Shown in pieces: positions 17,731 through 24,675 of a stretch of DNA of 40,524 bases. Source of the stretch: Verrucomicrobia subdivision 6 bacterium (GTDB lineage: Bacteria; Verrucomicrobiota; Verrucomicrobiia; Methylacidiphilales; Verrucolacustridaceae); contig CANESK010000008.1 of NCBI GenBank assembly GCA_947441075.1, positions 1 through 40,524 on the forward strand. Reading direction: 5' to 3'. A program made the position numbers and the translations under genes. Within the stretch, counting starts at the first letter, position 1. The number at the start of each line of letters is the position of its first letter. The notes beneath the pieces were generated by a model. The model was not told the origin of the DNA. It searched no databases and was given only the letters and a program-made list of their open reading frames with translations.

Positions 17731-17753
17731 CGTCAACTTACCATGGGTTGACG
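17731..17753. promoter_or_regulatory. inverted repeat upstream of the glucosaminidase gene
   Basis: CGTCAAC at 17731-17737 is the perfect inverse of GTTGACG at 17747-17753, with 9 bases between them. It lies about 30 bases before the glucosaminidase ATG, downstream of an AT-rich stretch (17695-17725) that could hold a promoter. It may be an operator or a small hairpin in the 5' UTR. There is no direct evidence for binding. Confidence 0.3.
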
Positions 17754-17782
17754 CCTCCGCATCCCCACCTACACTAGTCTGA

Positions 17783-18664
17783 ATGCCTCAAATCGTTGAC
17801 CTCACCTCAGCCATCGCCAGCAAAAGATTTGCCAAAAAGCCGAAGTTCCGTCTCGGTTTAGTCGGCACCCTTGTCGTCTCTAATTTTGCCTGGCTTCTCC
17901 TTTTCGGTGTCGCCGTCGTCTCCCTCATCGGCGTCACCCGCTTCTCCGCGGCCCTTTCCAAAAGTTATCTTGAAGAGAAATGGAACTCCCTCCAAAACCG
18001 CCTAGCCCAGAACCGCGAACTCGAAGAGCGCGACCTGCGCATCGCCCGCCTCATCGCCTCTCAAAGCTCCGATACAACCGATATTCTTGGCCTTGCCACC
18101 CGCATCTCCAAAATCCTCGACTCCTCCAACGGTCGCCAACGGCGCTTTCTCGAAAGCGCTATTCCCGAAGCCATGCTCATCCAAACCACCACTCGGATCC
18201 CCGCCTCCGCTGTCATCGCCATGGCCATCTTCGAATCTGGCTATGGAAATAGTTCCCTCGCCAAAGACTATAACAATTACTTTGGGATGAAAGCCTTCGA
18301 TAGCTGGACAGGCCCACGCGCCCTCAATATGCCCACCCGAGATAGCGGCGTAGATACCACCGCAGATTTCCGTGCCTACCCCACCCTCGCCGCTGGCTTC
18401 CAAGGCTATTCCCAGTTCCTCCTCGGCAACGAGCGCTACCAAAAATACGTCGGCGAGAAATCAGGAGTCAAATTCGTCTCAGGCATCCTCGCAGCAGGCT
18501 ACTGCCCCGATACCGACTATCTAACCAATATCAACAATATCATCCAGAAACACGGTCTCGATCGGCTCGACCTCGCGCTCGAAACTATCGTCGACAATAA
18601 TAAAGAAGCCGTCGCCAAATCTCTTCCCAAAAACGAAACTTCCACCGCCGCCGGCGCTCACTAA
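17783..18664 (+). CDS. membrane-anchored GH73 glucosaminidase
   Basis: The 293-residue protein has a cytoplasmic basic N-terminus, one membrane helix (about residues 24-50), a charged helical linker (LEEKWNSLQNRLAQNRELEERDL), and a GH73 domain at about 125-265. The domain shows ASAVIAMAIFESGYGNSSLAKDYNNYFGMK with the probable catalytic Glu, then FRAYPTLAAGFQGYSQFLL and CPDTDYLTNINNIIQKHGL. Such enzymes cleave N-acetylglucosaminyl linkages in peptidoglycan. Here it would act in the periplasm near the inner membrane. It is preceded by a 127-base leader and converges with the Coa1-like gene with a 4-base stop overlap. Confidence 0.9.
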   Translation: MPQIVDLTSAIASKRFAKKPKFRLGLVGTLVVSNFAWLLLFGVAVVSLIGVTRFSAALSKSYLEEKWNSLQNRLAQNRELEERDLRIARLIASQSSDTTDILGLATRISKILDSSNGRQRRFLESAIPEAMLIQTTTRIPASAVIAMAIFESGYGNSSLAKDYNNYFGMKAFDSWTGPRALNMPTRDSGVDTTADFRAYPTLAAGFQGYSQFLLGNERYQKYVGEKSGVKFVSGILAAGYCPDTDYLTNINNIIQKHGLDRLDLALETIVDNNKEAVAKSLPKNETSTAAGAH

Positions 18665-19116
18665 TCCTCGTCTGCCCCCCTCTTGCCGGACGCCCCGTCC
18701 GCACAAGAAATCACCGCACCGCCCATCGGCTTCACTTCCAAAAGTAAATATCGCCACTGACCTGTCGGACTTTTATCCGCCCGCAACGTCACCTTCGCCC
18801 TCCCCTTCGAGCCCAACACCGAAAAATCAAACTGCGCCGTTCCTTGCTCAGGCATGTCCTCAATCTGACCCGTCACCGCCCAACCCAACTGCAACGGCTT
18901 ACCCAGAACCTCGGCCACCCGCGCATCCCGCATCACTCGCTGCACCGCCTCCTGCATCACCTCGGTTTTTTTCAGCATCGCGTAACTCATGTGCAAAGTT
19001 ATCAACCCCACCCCAAACACCCCCGTCACCACCCCCACCAAACCCAAAACAAACCAGCGCCTCGCTTTATTTTCCCACGCCATCAACTCGGGCTGGGTCA
19101 GTAATCGCTTAGCCAT
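18661..19116 (-). CDS. Coa1/Tim21-like single-pass membrane protein
   Basis: The 151-residue protein has a cytoplasmic N-terminus (MAKRLLTQPELMAWENKARR), one membrane helix (about 21-45), then a small alpha/beta domain. The domain contains VQRVMRDARVAEVLGKPLQLGWAVTGQI followed by strands FDFSVLGSKGRAKVTLRAD and WRYLLLEVKPMGG. This pattern resembles the cytochrome-oxidase assembly Coa1/Tim21 domain (PF08695 type). The assignment rests on pattern only. No cytochrome oxidase gene is nearby. It diverges from the DHPS-like gene and converges with the glucosaminidase gene. Confidence 0.6.
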   Translation of the reverse strand: MAKRLLTQPELMAWENKARRWFVLGLVGVVTGVFGVGLITLHMSYAMLKKTEVMQEAVQRVMRDARVAEVLGKPLQLGWAVTGQIEDMPEQGTAQFDFSVLGSKGRAKVTLRADKSPTGQWRYLLLEVKPMGGAVISCADGASGKRGADED

Positions 19117-19200
19117 CCCGACACTCTGGATTCCTCACCCCCCTCCCGTCCATCCCCAGTCTCGCCCCTCGCCCTTTTTTTCTCTAGGCTCATCCTCCTC

Positions 19201-20091
19201 ATGCTTTCCCTCGAATCCCTCGCCCGCCTCGCCCAAGAACACTCCTCCGCCCTCACCGCCCAGGTCGCTGAGTTCGAAATCCACGGCCACTCCTTTTCCG
19301 CCTCCCAACGCCCCCACCTCATGGGCGTCATCAACCTCAGCCCCGACTCCTGGTACCGTGAAAGTGTCGTCTCCACCACCGAGGACGCCCTCAACCGCGC
19401 CCGACGCCTCCGCACCGAAGGTGCCCACCTCATCGATCTCGGTACCGAATCCACCCTTGCCCACGCCACCCGCGTCGATCCCGCCCAACAAATCCGTACC
19501 CTCCTCCCCATTCTCAAATCCCTCGTCCAAGAAGGCATCCTCCTCTCCATTGAAACTTACCATCTCGAGGTTGCTCGCTCTTGCCTCGAAGCAGGTGCCG
19601 CCGTCCTCAACCTTACTGGCACCACTCCTCCCACCGACCTCTATCGCCTCGTAGCCGATCACCGCGCTGGCATCGTTCTTTGCTACGTCCAAGGCTCCAA
19701 CCCCCGCGAGGTTTCCAACTTCATCCACTCCCCCGATCACGCCACCGCTCTTCTCGACTACTTCCGCCGTGAAATCGATCGCGCCACCGCCGCTGGCATC
19801 CACGCCATCTGGATCGATCCTGGATTAGGCTTCTACTACCGCAACCTCCAAGACAGTGCCGCCCGTATCCGATACCAAGCCGAAACTTTTCTTCACAGCT
19901 TTCGCCTTCGGACTCTCGGTTGGCCCGTCTGCCACGCCCTACCCCACGCTTTCGAGTTCTTTCAGGACGAAGTCCGCTCCGCCGAATCCCTCTTTGCTGT
20001 TCTTGCCCTCCTAGGTAAAACCGACCTCTTGCGTACCCACGAAATTCCTAAAGTCCGTGCCGTTGCTCGTACCCTCGGGATTCTTTCATGA
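19201..20091 (+). CDS. dihydropteroate-synthase-like pterin-binding barrel protein (divergent active site)
   Basis: The 296-residue protein follows the DHPS barrel order. It has MGVINLSPDSW (41-51, consensus MGVLNVTPDSF), LIDLGTEST (77-85, consensus IDVGGESTRPG), SIETYHLEVA (116-125, consensus SVDTYKAEVA) and AVLNLTG (consensus IINDISG). It then has VQGSNPREV, IDPGLGF and, near the end, LLRTHEIPKV (consensus VRVHDV). Key changes are Asp to Glu at 118, Asp to Leu at 138, Arg to Leu at 86, loss of the GFGK lysine, and no SRK motif. Canonical dihydropteroate formation is therefore doubtful. It may use another pterin or aryl-amine, or belong to a separate pterin-binding subfamily. The stop overlaps the start of the reductase gene by 4 bases (ATGA), indicating a shared function. 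Confidence 0.75.
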   Translation: MLSLESLARLAQEHSSALTAQVAEFEIHGHSFSASQRPHLMGVINLSPDSWYRESVVSTTEDALNRARRLRTEGAHLIDLGTESTLAHATRVDPAQQIRTLLPILKSLVQEGILLSIETYHLEVARSCLEAGAAVLNLTGTTPPTDLYRLVADHRAGIVLCYVQGSNPREVSNFIHSPDHATALLDYFRREIDRATAAGIHAIWIDPGLGFYYRNLQDSAARIRYQAETFLHSFRLRTLGWPVCHALPHAFEFFQDEVRSAESLFAVLALLGKTDLLRTHEIPKVRAVARTLGILS

Positions 20092-20819
20092 AAAAGAAAC
20101 AACCTCCTCAACCCGTCGCTCTTATCACCGGCTCCGCAGGCGGCCTCGGCGCCTTTCTCGCCCGCACCCTCGCCCAAATGGGCTACGCCATCGTCCTTCA
20201 CCATCGAAGCGGCGCTTCCGCCACTCTCCGCTTGGCCCGCCAACTTCGCCAGCATGGCACCCCCACCGAAGTCGTCCGCGCCGACCTTTCCATCCCAACC
20301 CAAGTCGATCGCCTCATCCGCCGAGTCCACCAAAGATTCGGGCGCCTAGATCTTCTCCTTAACAACGCTGGAACCTATCGCCCCACCCCACTCCTCCGCA
20401 CTCCACCTGCCGACTGGTTCGCTGGCCTCCACAGCACCGCTACCGCAGTTTTTCTACTCACCCGAGCCGCTCTACCTCTCTTTCCAAAAAAAGGTGGCCG
20501 TATCATCAATCTCGGCGATGCCGCCGCCGACCGCCTCTCCGCTCGACGCCTCGCCCCTGGCTATCACGTCGGAAAAACTGGTGTCACTCTTTTAACCCGC
20601 TCTTTCGCCGCTCAACTCATTCGTAGCCACATCACCGTCAATCTTATCTCCCCTGGCTACTTGGAAAATAGCGTCGACCTCCCTCCCCTCCGCACTCTTC
20701 CCTCAGGTCGGGCCGTTCGCTTCACCGAAGTTGCCGCCGCCTTGCGCTATCTTCTTTCTTCAGAGGCAGCCCAAGTCACTGGCACGAATCTGGTCATCTC
20801 CGGAGGGTGGAACCTTTAG
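20088..20819 (+). CDS. SDR oxidoreductase, pteridine-reductase (PTR1/FolM)-like
   Basis: The 243-residue classical-fold SDR has a TGSAGGLGAFLA cofactor loop near residue 14. It is followed by LHHRSGASA, like the PTR1/FolM HxHRS motif that binds the NADPH 2'-phosphate. Next come ADLS, LLLNNAG and INLGDAAAD with an aspartate at the position where ordinary SDRs have catalytic Ser, as in PTR1. YHVGK (Tyr-x3-Lys) and a C-terminal VTGTNLVISGGWNL complete the pattern. PTR1 and FolM reduce dihydropterins or dihydrofolate. Together with the overlapping DHPS-like gene this suggests a pterin or folate reduction step. FabG-like activity is the alternative. It converges with the epimerase-like gene with a 4-base overlap. 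Confidence 0.78.
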   Translation: MKKKQPPQPVALITGSAGGLGAFLARTLAQMGYAIVLHHRSGASATLRLARQLRQHGTPTEVVRADLSIPTQVDRLIRRVHQRFGRLDLLLNNAGTYRPTPLLRTPPADWFAGLHSTATAVFLLTRAALPLFPKKGGRIINLGDAAADRLSARRLAPGYHVGKTGVTLLTRSFAAQLIRSHITVNLISPGYLENSVDLPPLRTLPSGRAVRFTEVAAALRYLLSSEAAQVTGTNLVISGGWNL

Positions 20820-21595
20820 TTTTTGCTTCTCCCCGCTGCGCACATCGGATTCCATCCTATCTCTTTTAACTTTTGGTTTCGTACCCGCTTACTCCTTCGC
20901 GATCGCACCGAGTCTTCCGCCCACACTCCTCCCGCCTCGCCCCTCGGTAGCGCCTCATCCTCACAAACATTGAAAATTTCACCGCCATTTCCCAAGACCG
21001 CCCCCACCGCTCGCGCCGCATCCTCTACCTCAATCACATTCAACCACCGTTCCGGACCGCCCGCGTTGGGTCGAATCTGCCTTCCCGGCCCATAAATTCC
21101 TGCACAGCGCACAACCGTTCCACCCGCCCTCAAAGTCGCCCTTTCCGCCGTGACCATCGCCATTGCCCGAGAATCATCCTCCGCCACCGCCGAGGTTTCG
21201 TCCACCCAACCACCGCCCGCCTCCGCATAAACCGAGGTCGATGAAAGATAAACCATCGGCAACCCTCTCGCCTTCCCCCATGCCGCCGCTCGCACCGCCC
21301 CTTCCCGATGGATTGCCTCAAACTCACTCCCACCCACCTTCCGTGATGGCGCCAAGGCAAAAATCAGTCCATCCCAACACCCCAAAAGCCCCTTCCAAAA
21401 TTTCTCACCCACCGCATCCGCCGCCGCCACCTTCGGAAATTTTACCCGCAACTTATCCGCCGACTCATCCGTTCTTACAACAGGCCATACCTCCCATCCC
21501 CCTGCTTGCGCCATCCTCCCAATTTCTCGACCCAAATACCCTGCCCCCACCACCAACAACCTAGGGCACCCAAGGGGTGGACTCGCCTTAAACAC
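20816..21595 (-). CDS. NAD(P)-binding Rossmann protein, epimerase/YeeZ-like
   Basis: The 259-residue extended-SDR protein begins with PRLLVVGAGYLGREIGRMA, a glycine-rich dinucleotide fold. It continues with VVRTDES, LIFALAPS, VYLSSTSVY and VVRCAGIYGPGR, all typical of the YeeZ-type epimerase family. The usual catalytic YxxxK lysine is not obvious, as in many YeeZ-like members. It probably binds NAD(P), and its substrate is unknown. The start is GTG at 21595. It lies just before the tRNA-Ser gene and is transcribed away from it. Confidence 0.8.
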   Translation of the reverse strand: MFKASPPLGCPRLLVVGAGYLGREIGRMAQAGGWEVWPVVRTDESADKLRVKFPKVAAADAVGEKFWKGLLGCWDGLIFALAPSRKVGGSEFEAIHREGAVRAAAWGKARGLPMVYLSSTSVYAEAGGGWVDETSAVAEDDSRAMAMVTAERATLRAGGTVVRCAGIYGPGRQIRPNAGGPERWLNVIEVEDAARAVGAVLGNGGEIFNVCEDEALPRGEAGGVWAEDSVRSRRSKRVRNQKLKEIGWNPMCAAGRSKN

Positions 21596-21621
21596 AAATT
21601 TCGTCTACTTTGATTTGTCTA

Positions 21622-21708
21622 GGACGAGTGGCAGAGCGGTCGAATGCGGCGGTCTTGAAAACCGCAAACGTCGTAAGGCGTTCGTAGGTTCGAATCCTAC
21701 CTCGTCCG
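21622..21708 (+). tRNA. tRNA-Ser (anticodon TGA)
   Basis: An 87-base cloverleaf can be folded. The acceptor stem GGACGAG (21622-21628) pairs with CTCGTCC (21701-21707), followed by discriminator G. The anticodon stem GCGGT/ACCGC encloses CTTGAAA, with anticodon TGA at 21656-21658. A long variable arm (about 21666-21684) is typical of class II tRNAs, and the T arm GTAGG/CCTAC encloses TTCGAAT. CCA is not encoded. It reads UCA-type serine codons. The neighbouring basic-protein gene converges on it with a 4-base gap. Confidence 0.97.
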
Positions 21709-21712
21709 AGTT

Positions 21713-22126
21713 CTACCCTTTAAGATGGTAGTGACCTGGTCCGACCTTACGCAGTCCACGAATCTTCTTCAGATTCTGGTAAAACCAAGTATCCAACCGC
21801 TGACGTTGAATATTCATTTTTCCTGCCAAATCCTTAATTTTCAGGCCAGTCTTTCCCGCTCGAGTTAGTTGCGCCAAAATCACCTTGCGCAAGCCCCCGC
21901 GACGGCTGAATTTTCTAACTGTTGAACGACCCGCCTTCCGACCCCTTTTCGCGGGCCGGCCCCGCGCAATTCGGTTCGCTCCTCGGGCCACCGCCGAGGC
22001 TCCTGCCCCAACGACCTTGGCCACGGAACGCTCCAGTTGACCTAGTTTCTTTTCCAGACTTTCTTTTCGGCGGAGCAATTTAACAATACGGCCGAATTCT
22101 TTTGCGGTGAGTTTTGTAATATCCAT
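21713..22126 (-). CDS. basic chromatin-like protein: coiled coil, Ala/Arg/Lys linker, winged helix
   Basis: From ATG 22126 the protein has 137 residues; a GTG four codons upstream is an alternative. An N-terminal coiled-coil-like segment (FGRIVKLLRRKESLEKKLGQLERSVAKV) is followed by an Ala/Gly/Arg/Lys-rich linker (about 45-75, with RGRPAKRGRKAGR resembling an AT-hook or histone-H1 tail). The C-terminus is a winged-helix-like domain (LRKVILAQLTRAGKTGLKIKDLAGKMNI, then VGPGHYHLKG). Very basic overall, it probably binds DNA or RNA as a nucleoid-associated protein. I cannot name a family. It lies after the SWIB gene and its terminator on the same strand. Confidence 0.72.
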   Translation of the reverse strand: MDITKLTAKEFGRIVKLLRRKESLEKKLGQLERSVAKVVGAGASAVARGANRIARGRPAKRGRKAGRSTVRKFSRRGGLRKVILAQLTRAGKTGLKIKDLAGKMNIQRQRLDTWFYQNLKKIRGLRKVGPGHYHLKG

Positions 22127-22165
22127 AGCTGAAAACACTAACGACTCATCTGACGATCGACTAGC

Positions 22166-22205
22166 AAAAAAATACCCCGTCGCGGATTATTTCCACGACG
22201 GGGTA
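22166..22205 (-). terminator. intrinsic terminator downstream of the SWIB gene
   Basis: On the minus strand a perfect 10-bp stem (TACCCCGTCG at 22196-22205 read on minus, with its complement at 22173-22182) is followed by seven T residues (complement of the A run 22166-22172). The stem encloses a short loop with two further G-C pairs. It lies about 47 bases after the SWIB stop. The plus strand has a shorter T-rich stretch on the other side, so it might also work weakly in reverse. Confidence 0.85.
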
Positions 22206-22219
22206 AATTGTTTTTCCCT

Positions 22220-22243
22220 GCCCTCAGGAAGAATCCCGAGGGC
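22220..22243. other. second hairpin between the SWIB stop and its terminator
   Basis: GCCCTC (22220-22225) and GAGGGC (22238-22243) form a 6-bp stem that can extend inside with GG/CC pairs around one mismatch. It lies directly after the SWIB stop codon, before the main terminator, and has no T run on its minus-strand 3' side. It may stabilise the mRNA 3' end or be part of a compound terminator. Confidence 0.5.
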
Positions 22244-22251
22244 GAAAAAAA

Positions 22252-22509
22252 TTACTTAACGTGTTTGCTGGCGTACTTCGTCAGCTCAAACATGTTCGCC
22301 ATGCTCTTGCCACCAAAAAGGGGCTTGAACAAATGATCCGCATTAATGTTGCGGCGATTCTTTTTGTCTTGGAGCCCATTCTTCTTGATGTAGGCCCACA
22401 ATTTCTTGGTCATCTCGGTGCGGGGAAGCGGCTTGCTTCCAATGATCGCGGCCAGGATGGCGTCCGGTTGGACGGGTTTCATAAACGCTGCATTCGGTTT
22501 CTTTGCCAT
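22252..22509 (-). CDS. stand-alone SWIB/MDM2-domain protein
   Basis: The 85-residue protein is essentially a single SWIB domain. It shows AFMKPVQPDAILAAIIGSKPLPRTEMTKKLWAYIKKNGLQD, then RRNINADHLFKPLFGGKSMANMFELTKYASKHV. These match the SWIB consensus (LS..L...IG...LSR.E..K.LW.YIK...LQD; I..D..L..IFG). SWIB is common in eukaryotic chromatin remodellers and occurs as tiny proteins or topoisomerase fusions in Chlamydiae, Verrucomicrobia and a few other bacteria. A DNA or nucleoid role is likely. An AAGGAG element lies about 11 bases before the ATG. A strong terminator follows, so it may be expressed as its own transcript. Confidence 0.94.
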   Translation of the reverse strand: MAKKPNAAFMKPVQPDAILAAIIGSKPLPRTEMTKKLWAYIKKNGLQDKKNRRNINADHLFKPLFGGKSMANMFELTKYASKHVK

Positions 22510-22547
22510 AGTACTTGATTCTCCTTGGTTTGGGTTTAGTTAACGAT

Positions 22548-23642
22548 TCAGAGGGCAAGATGCCCACCTGTAGTCGGCTGACAACTCTTTTTTACGAGGG
22601 AAATGCGATTTTCAGCTCTGCTATAAAGGGTCGTTCTTTGCCGTGAGTCATATCCTGCCCCAGTAATCGCCGCCTCGATCACCTCAGGTTCCAACCTTTC
22701 CCCATGCTTCCCCCCACTCGCCCTTGTGATCGATTCCTCATAAAGCGTCCCGCCAAAATCATTGCAACCCCAACTCAAGGACTCCACCGCTCCCTCCACT
22801 CCAAGCTTAACCCAACTCGTTTGTAAATTAGGGATCACATCTCCTAAGACCATACGCGCCAACGGATAAAGCCGCCGAGCCCGCCTCCGAATTCTCTCTT
22901 CCAAAACCCGTATTCCCCCCACTCTCCGAGCCAAAATCGCCCCCAGTCGGTTCTGGTAGGGAACAAAAGCCAATGGGACTAACTCGGTGAATCCTCCCGT
23001 TTCCTCCTGCAACAAACGCAAGACCGCGAAGTGCGCCCGAATGTCCTCCCAGCTCTCCACATGTCCAAACATCACCGTCGCACTCGACCGTAAACCAGCC
23101 CGGTGAGCCGCCCGCACAATCTGTACCCAGCGCGCTACGGGCAACTTATTGCGGGAGATTTTGCGCCGAACCTCGTCCACCAAGATCTCCGCCGCCGTTC
23201 CCGGAATACTGCCCACCCCCGCTCCCCTTAATTTGGCCACCATTTCCTCAGGCTCACATCCCGCCTTCTCACAGAGCGAATCAATCTCCATTGGAGAAAA
23301 GGCGTGCAGATGCATTTTCGGAAAGGCCTCCCGCAATGCCCGAACTAAATCAAAATAATATTCAGGCGTTAACCCAGGATCAATTCCCCCCTGCAAACAA
23401 ATTTCGGTTACCCACGGAGTCTGCCCCACCCTGCCCACTACCTCGTCGATCGTATCCGAGGTCGCCCCCAACGTTCCCGGTCTTTTTCCAAACCCACAAA
23501 AAGAACATCCCACCGAGCAAATCCGAGAAAAATTCGCGTTGCGATTTACCACGTACGTCACCACCCGCCCATGCTGCCTCCGCGTCTGCACCAACGCCTC
23601 CTCTCTCAACTCAGGACCCTTCATCATCCACGGATTCTTCAT
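22548..23642 (-). CDS. cofH: FO synthase subunit 2, CofH (radical SAM)
   Basis: The 364-residue radical-SAM enzyme has C42, C46 and C49 in CSVGCSFCGFGKRPG. Family motifs are YVVNRNANFSRICSVGC, TEICLQGGIDPGLTPEYYFDLVRALREAFP, HAFSPMEI, GVGSIPGTAAEILVDEVRRKISRNKLP and SSATVMFGHVE. CofH joins tyrosine to 5-amino-6-ribitylaminouracil on the way to FO, the deazaflavin core of F420. MqnC and MqnE are close relatives, but the immediately upstream cofG decides for CofH. ATG 23642 overlaps the cofG stop (ATGA) and follows AGGAGG with about 6 bases spacing, so it is chosen over the open frame from 23699. Confidence 0.93.
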   Translation of the reverse strand: MKNPWMMKGPELREEALVQTRRQHGRVVTYVVNRNANFSRICSVGCSFCGFGKRPGTLGATSDTIDEVVGRVGQTPWVTEICLQGGIDPGLTPEYYFDLVRALREAFPKMHLHAFSPMEIDSLCEKAGCEPEEMVAKLRGAGVGSIPGTAAEILVDEVRRKISRNKLPVARWVQIVRAAHRAGLRSSATVMFGHVESWEDIRAHFAVLRLLQEETGGFTELVPLAFVPYQNRLGAILARRVGGIRVLEERIRRRARRLYPLARMVLGDVIPNLQTSWVKLGVEGAVESLSWGCNDFGGTLYEESITRASGGKHGERLEPEVIEAAITGAGYDSRQRTTLYSRAENRISLVKKSCQPTTGGHLAL

Positions 23643-24649
23643 CGCTCTCCTCCTGAAATAAAATGTCCGACTCTCTTCTGCCAAATCGGGTCTAACCACT
23701 CCGAGGTCGCATGAGATTTATAGACCGGTAGCCGCTCGACCAACTCTCGCCCCGCCCTCGCACACCCCTCGCGATATCTCTCCAGTTCTTCCCACGGACG
23801 CGTCGGATTTACCTCATCTTTCGCCCACGAAATTCCACCTAGATCATCCAACTCTTCCACCATCTCTAACCACCTTGGTTCTAAATTAGGCGGAATCTGT
23901 ATCGCCACCTCGGGCGCCCAATCCCTCCAGCAACTCATCATCTCGATATATTCCTCTAGAGTCGGCGCCACCCCCGCTGGCCAACGCGACCCCTCGTTCG
24001 GCACGTACCGCTGGATCAAAATCTCTTGCAGATGCCCATACCTCTCCTGCAATTCCGCTAACGTCCGCAAAGACCGCAATCGCGAATCCTGACTCTCTCC
24101 CCAACCCACCAGAATTCCACTCGTGAAAGGCACCTTCGCCCGTCCCGCCGCCTCAATCCCCGCAATCCGCCCAGCCACCTTCTTTTCCGGCGCCAACCGA
24201 ATCTCGTCCTCCACACTTTCCAGCATCATCCCCATTGAAACAAAGTGAGGCCGCAAATCTCTCAACTCCTCTTCCCTCATCCTGCCAAAATTTCCATGAG
24301 GAAAGAGCCCCGCCTCCCCACACCGATCCGCCACCGCCGCCGCAAACTTCCAAAAATCTCCATACCCTCGCCTCCCCAACTCCTCCTGTATGTGCGCCAT
24401 CGTCCCAGGTCGCTCCCCTGAAATCATTAAAACCTCCCGCGCCCCACCCGCCCGCCCTTCCTCGATCACTCGCGCTACCTCCCCCTCACTCACCAAACCC
24501 TCCCCATCAGTGCGAAATCCACAATACCCACAGTGCCAAGGACAGTCGTGGGTCAAAACTAAAGTAATCGAACGCGAATAGGTCACCGCTCTCCCCGATC
24601 GGAGATCTGAGTTTTCTAAGGCGGGTTCTGCGTAAACGGCTTTCAACAC
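23639..24649 (-). CDS. cofG: FO synthase subunit 1, CofG (radical SAM)
   Basis: The 336-residue enzyme has the radical-SAM cluster C36, C40 and C43 in THDCPWHCGYCGFR. CofG features include TYSRSITLVLTHDC, AREVLMISGERPG, PHGNFGRM, SMGMMLESV, PFTSGILVGWGES and LQEILIQRYVPNEGSRW. CofG completes cyclisation of the CofH product to 7,8-didemethyl-8-hydroxy-5-deazariboflavin (FO). The start is probably GTG 24649, without a clear Shine-Dalgarno sequence. It diverges from psd with only 26 bases between starts. No F420 lactyl-phosphate or glutamyl-ligase genes (cofC, cofD, cofE) occur in the window, so it is open whether the cell makes F420 or only FO, for example as a photolyase antenna. Confidence 0.94.
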   Translation of the reverse strand: MLKAVYAEPALENSDLRSGRAVTYSRSITLVLTHDCPWHCGYCGFRTDGEGLVSEGEVARVIEEGRAGGAREVLMISGERPGTMAHIQEELGRRGYGDFWKFAAAVADRCGEAGLFPHGNFGRMREEELRDLRPHFVSMGMMLESVEDEIRLAPEKKVAGRIAGIEAAGRAKVPFTSGILVGWGESQDSRLRSLRTLAELQERYGHLQEILIQRYVPNEGSRWPAGVAPTLEEYIEMMSCWRDWAPEVAIQIPPNLEPRWLEMVEELDDLGGISWAKDEVNPTRPWEELERYREGCARAGRELVERLPVYKSHATSEWLDPIWQKRVGHFISGGER

Positions 24650-24675
24650 AAGAGATTACCATCTAATTTTCAACT

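Noticed and set aside
21596-21720. tRNA-Ser as an integration site of a mobile element
   Set aside because: No integrase, transposase or direct repeat of the tRNA 3' end was seen in the window.
22548-23642. Assignment of cofH as mqnC or mqnE (futalosine pathway)
   Set aside because: The neighbouring, translationally coupled gene is CofG-like, and futalosine-pathway partners are absent here.
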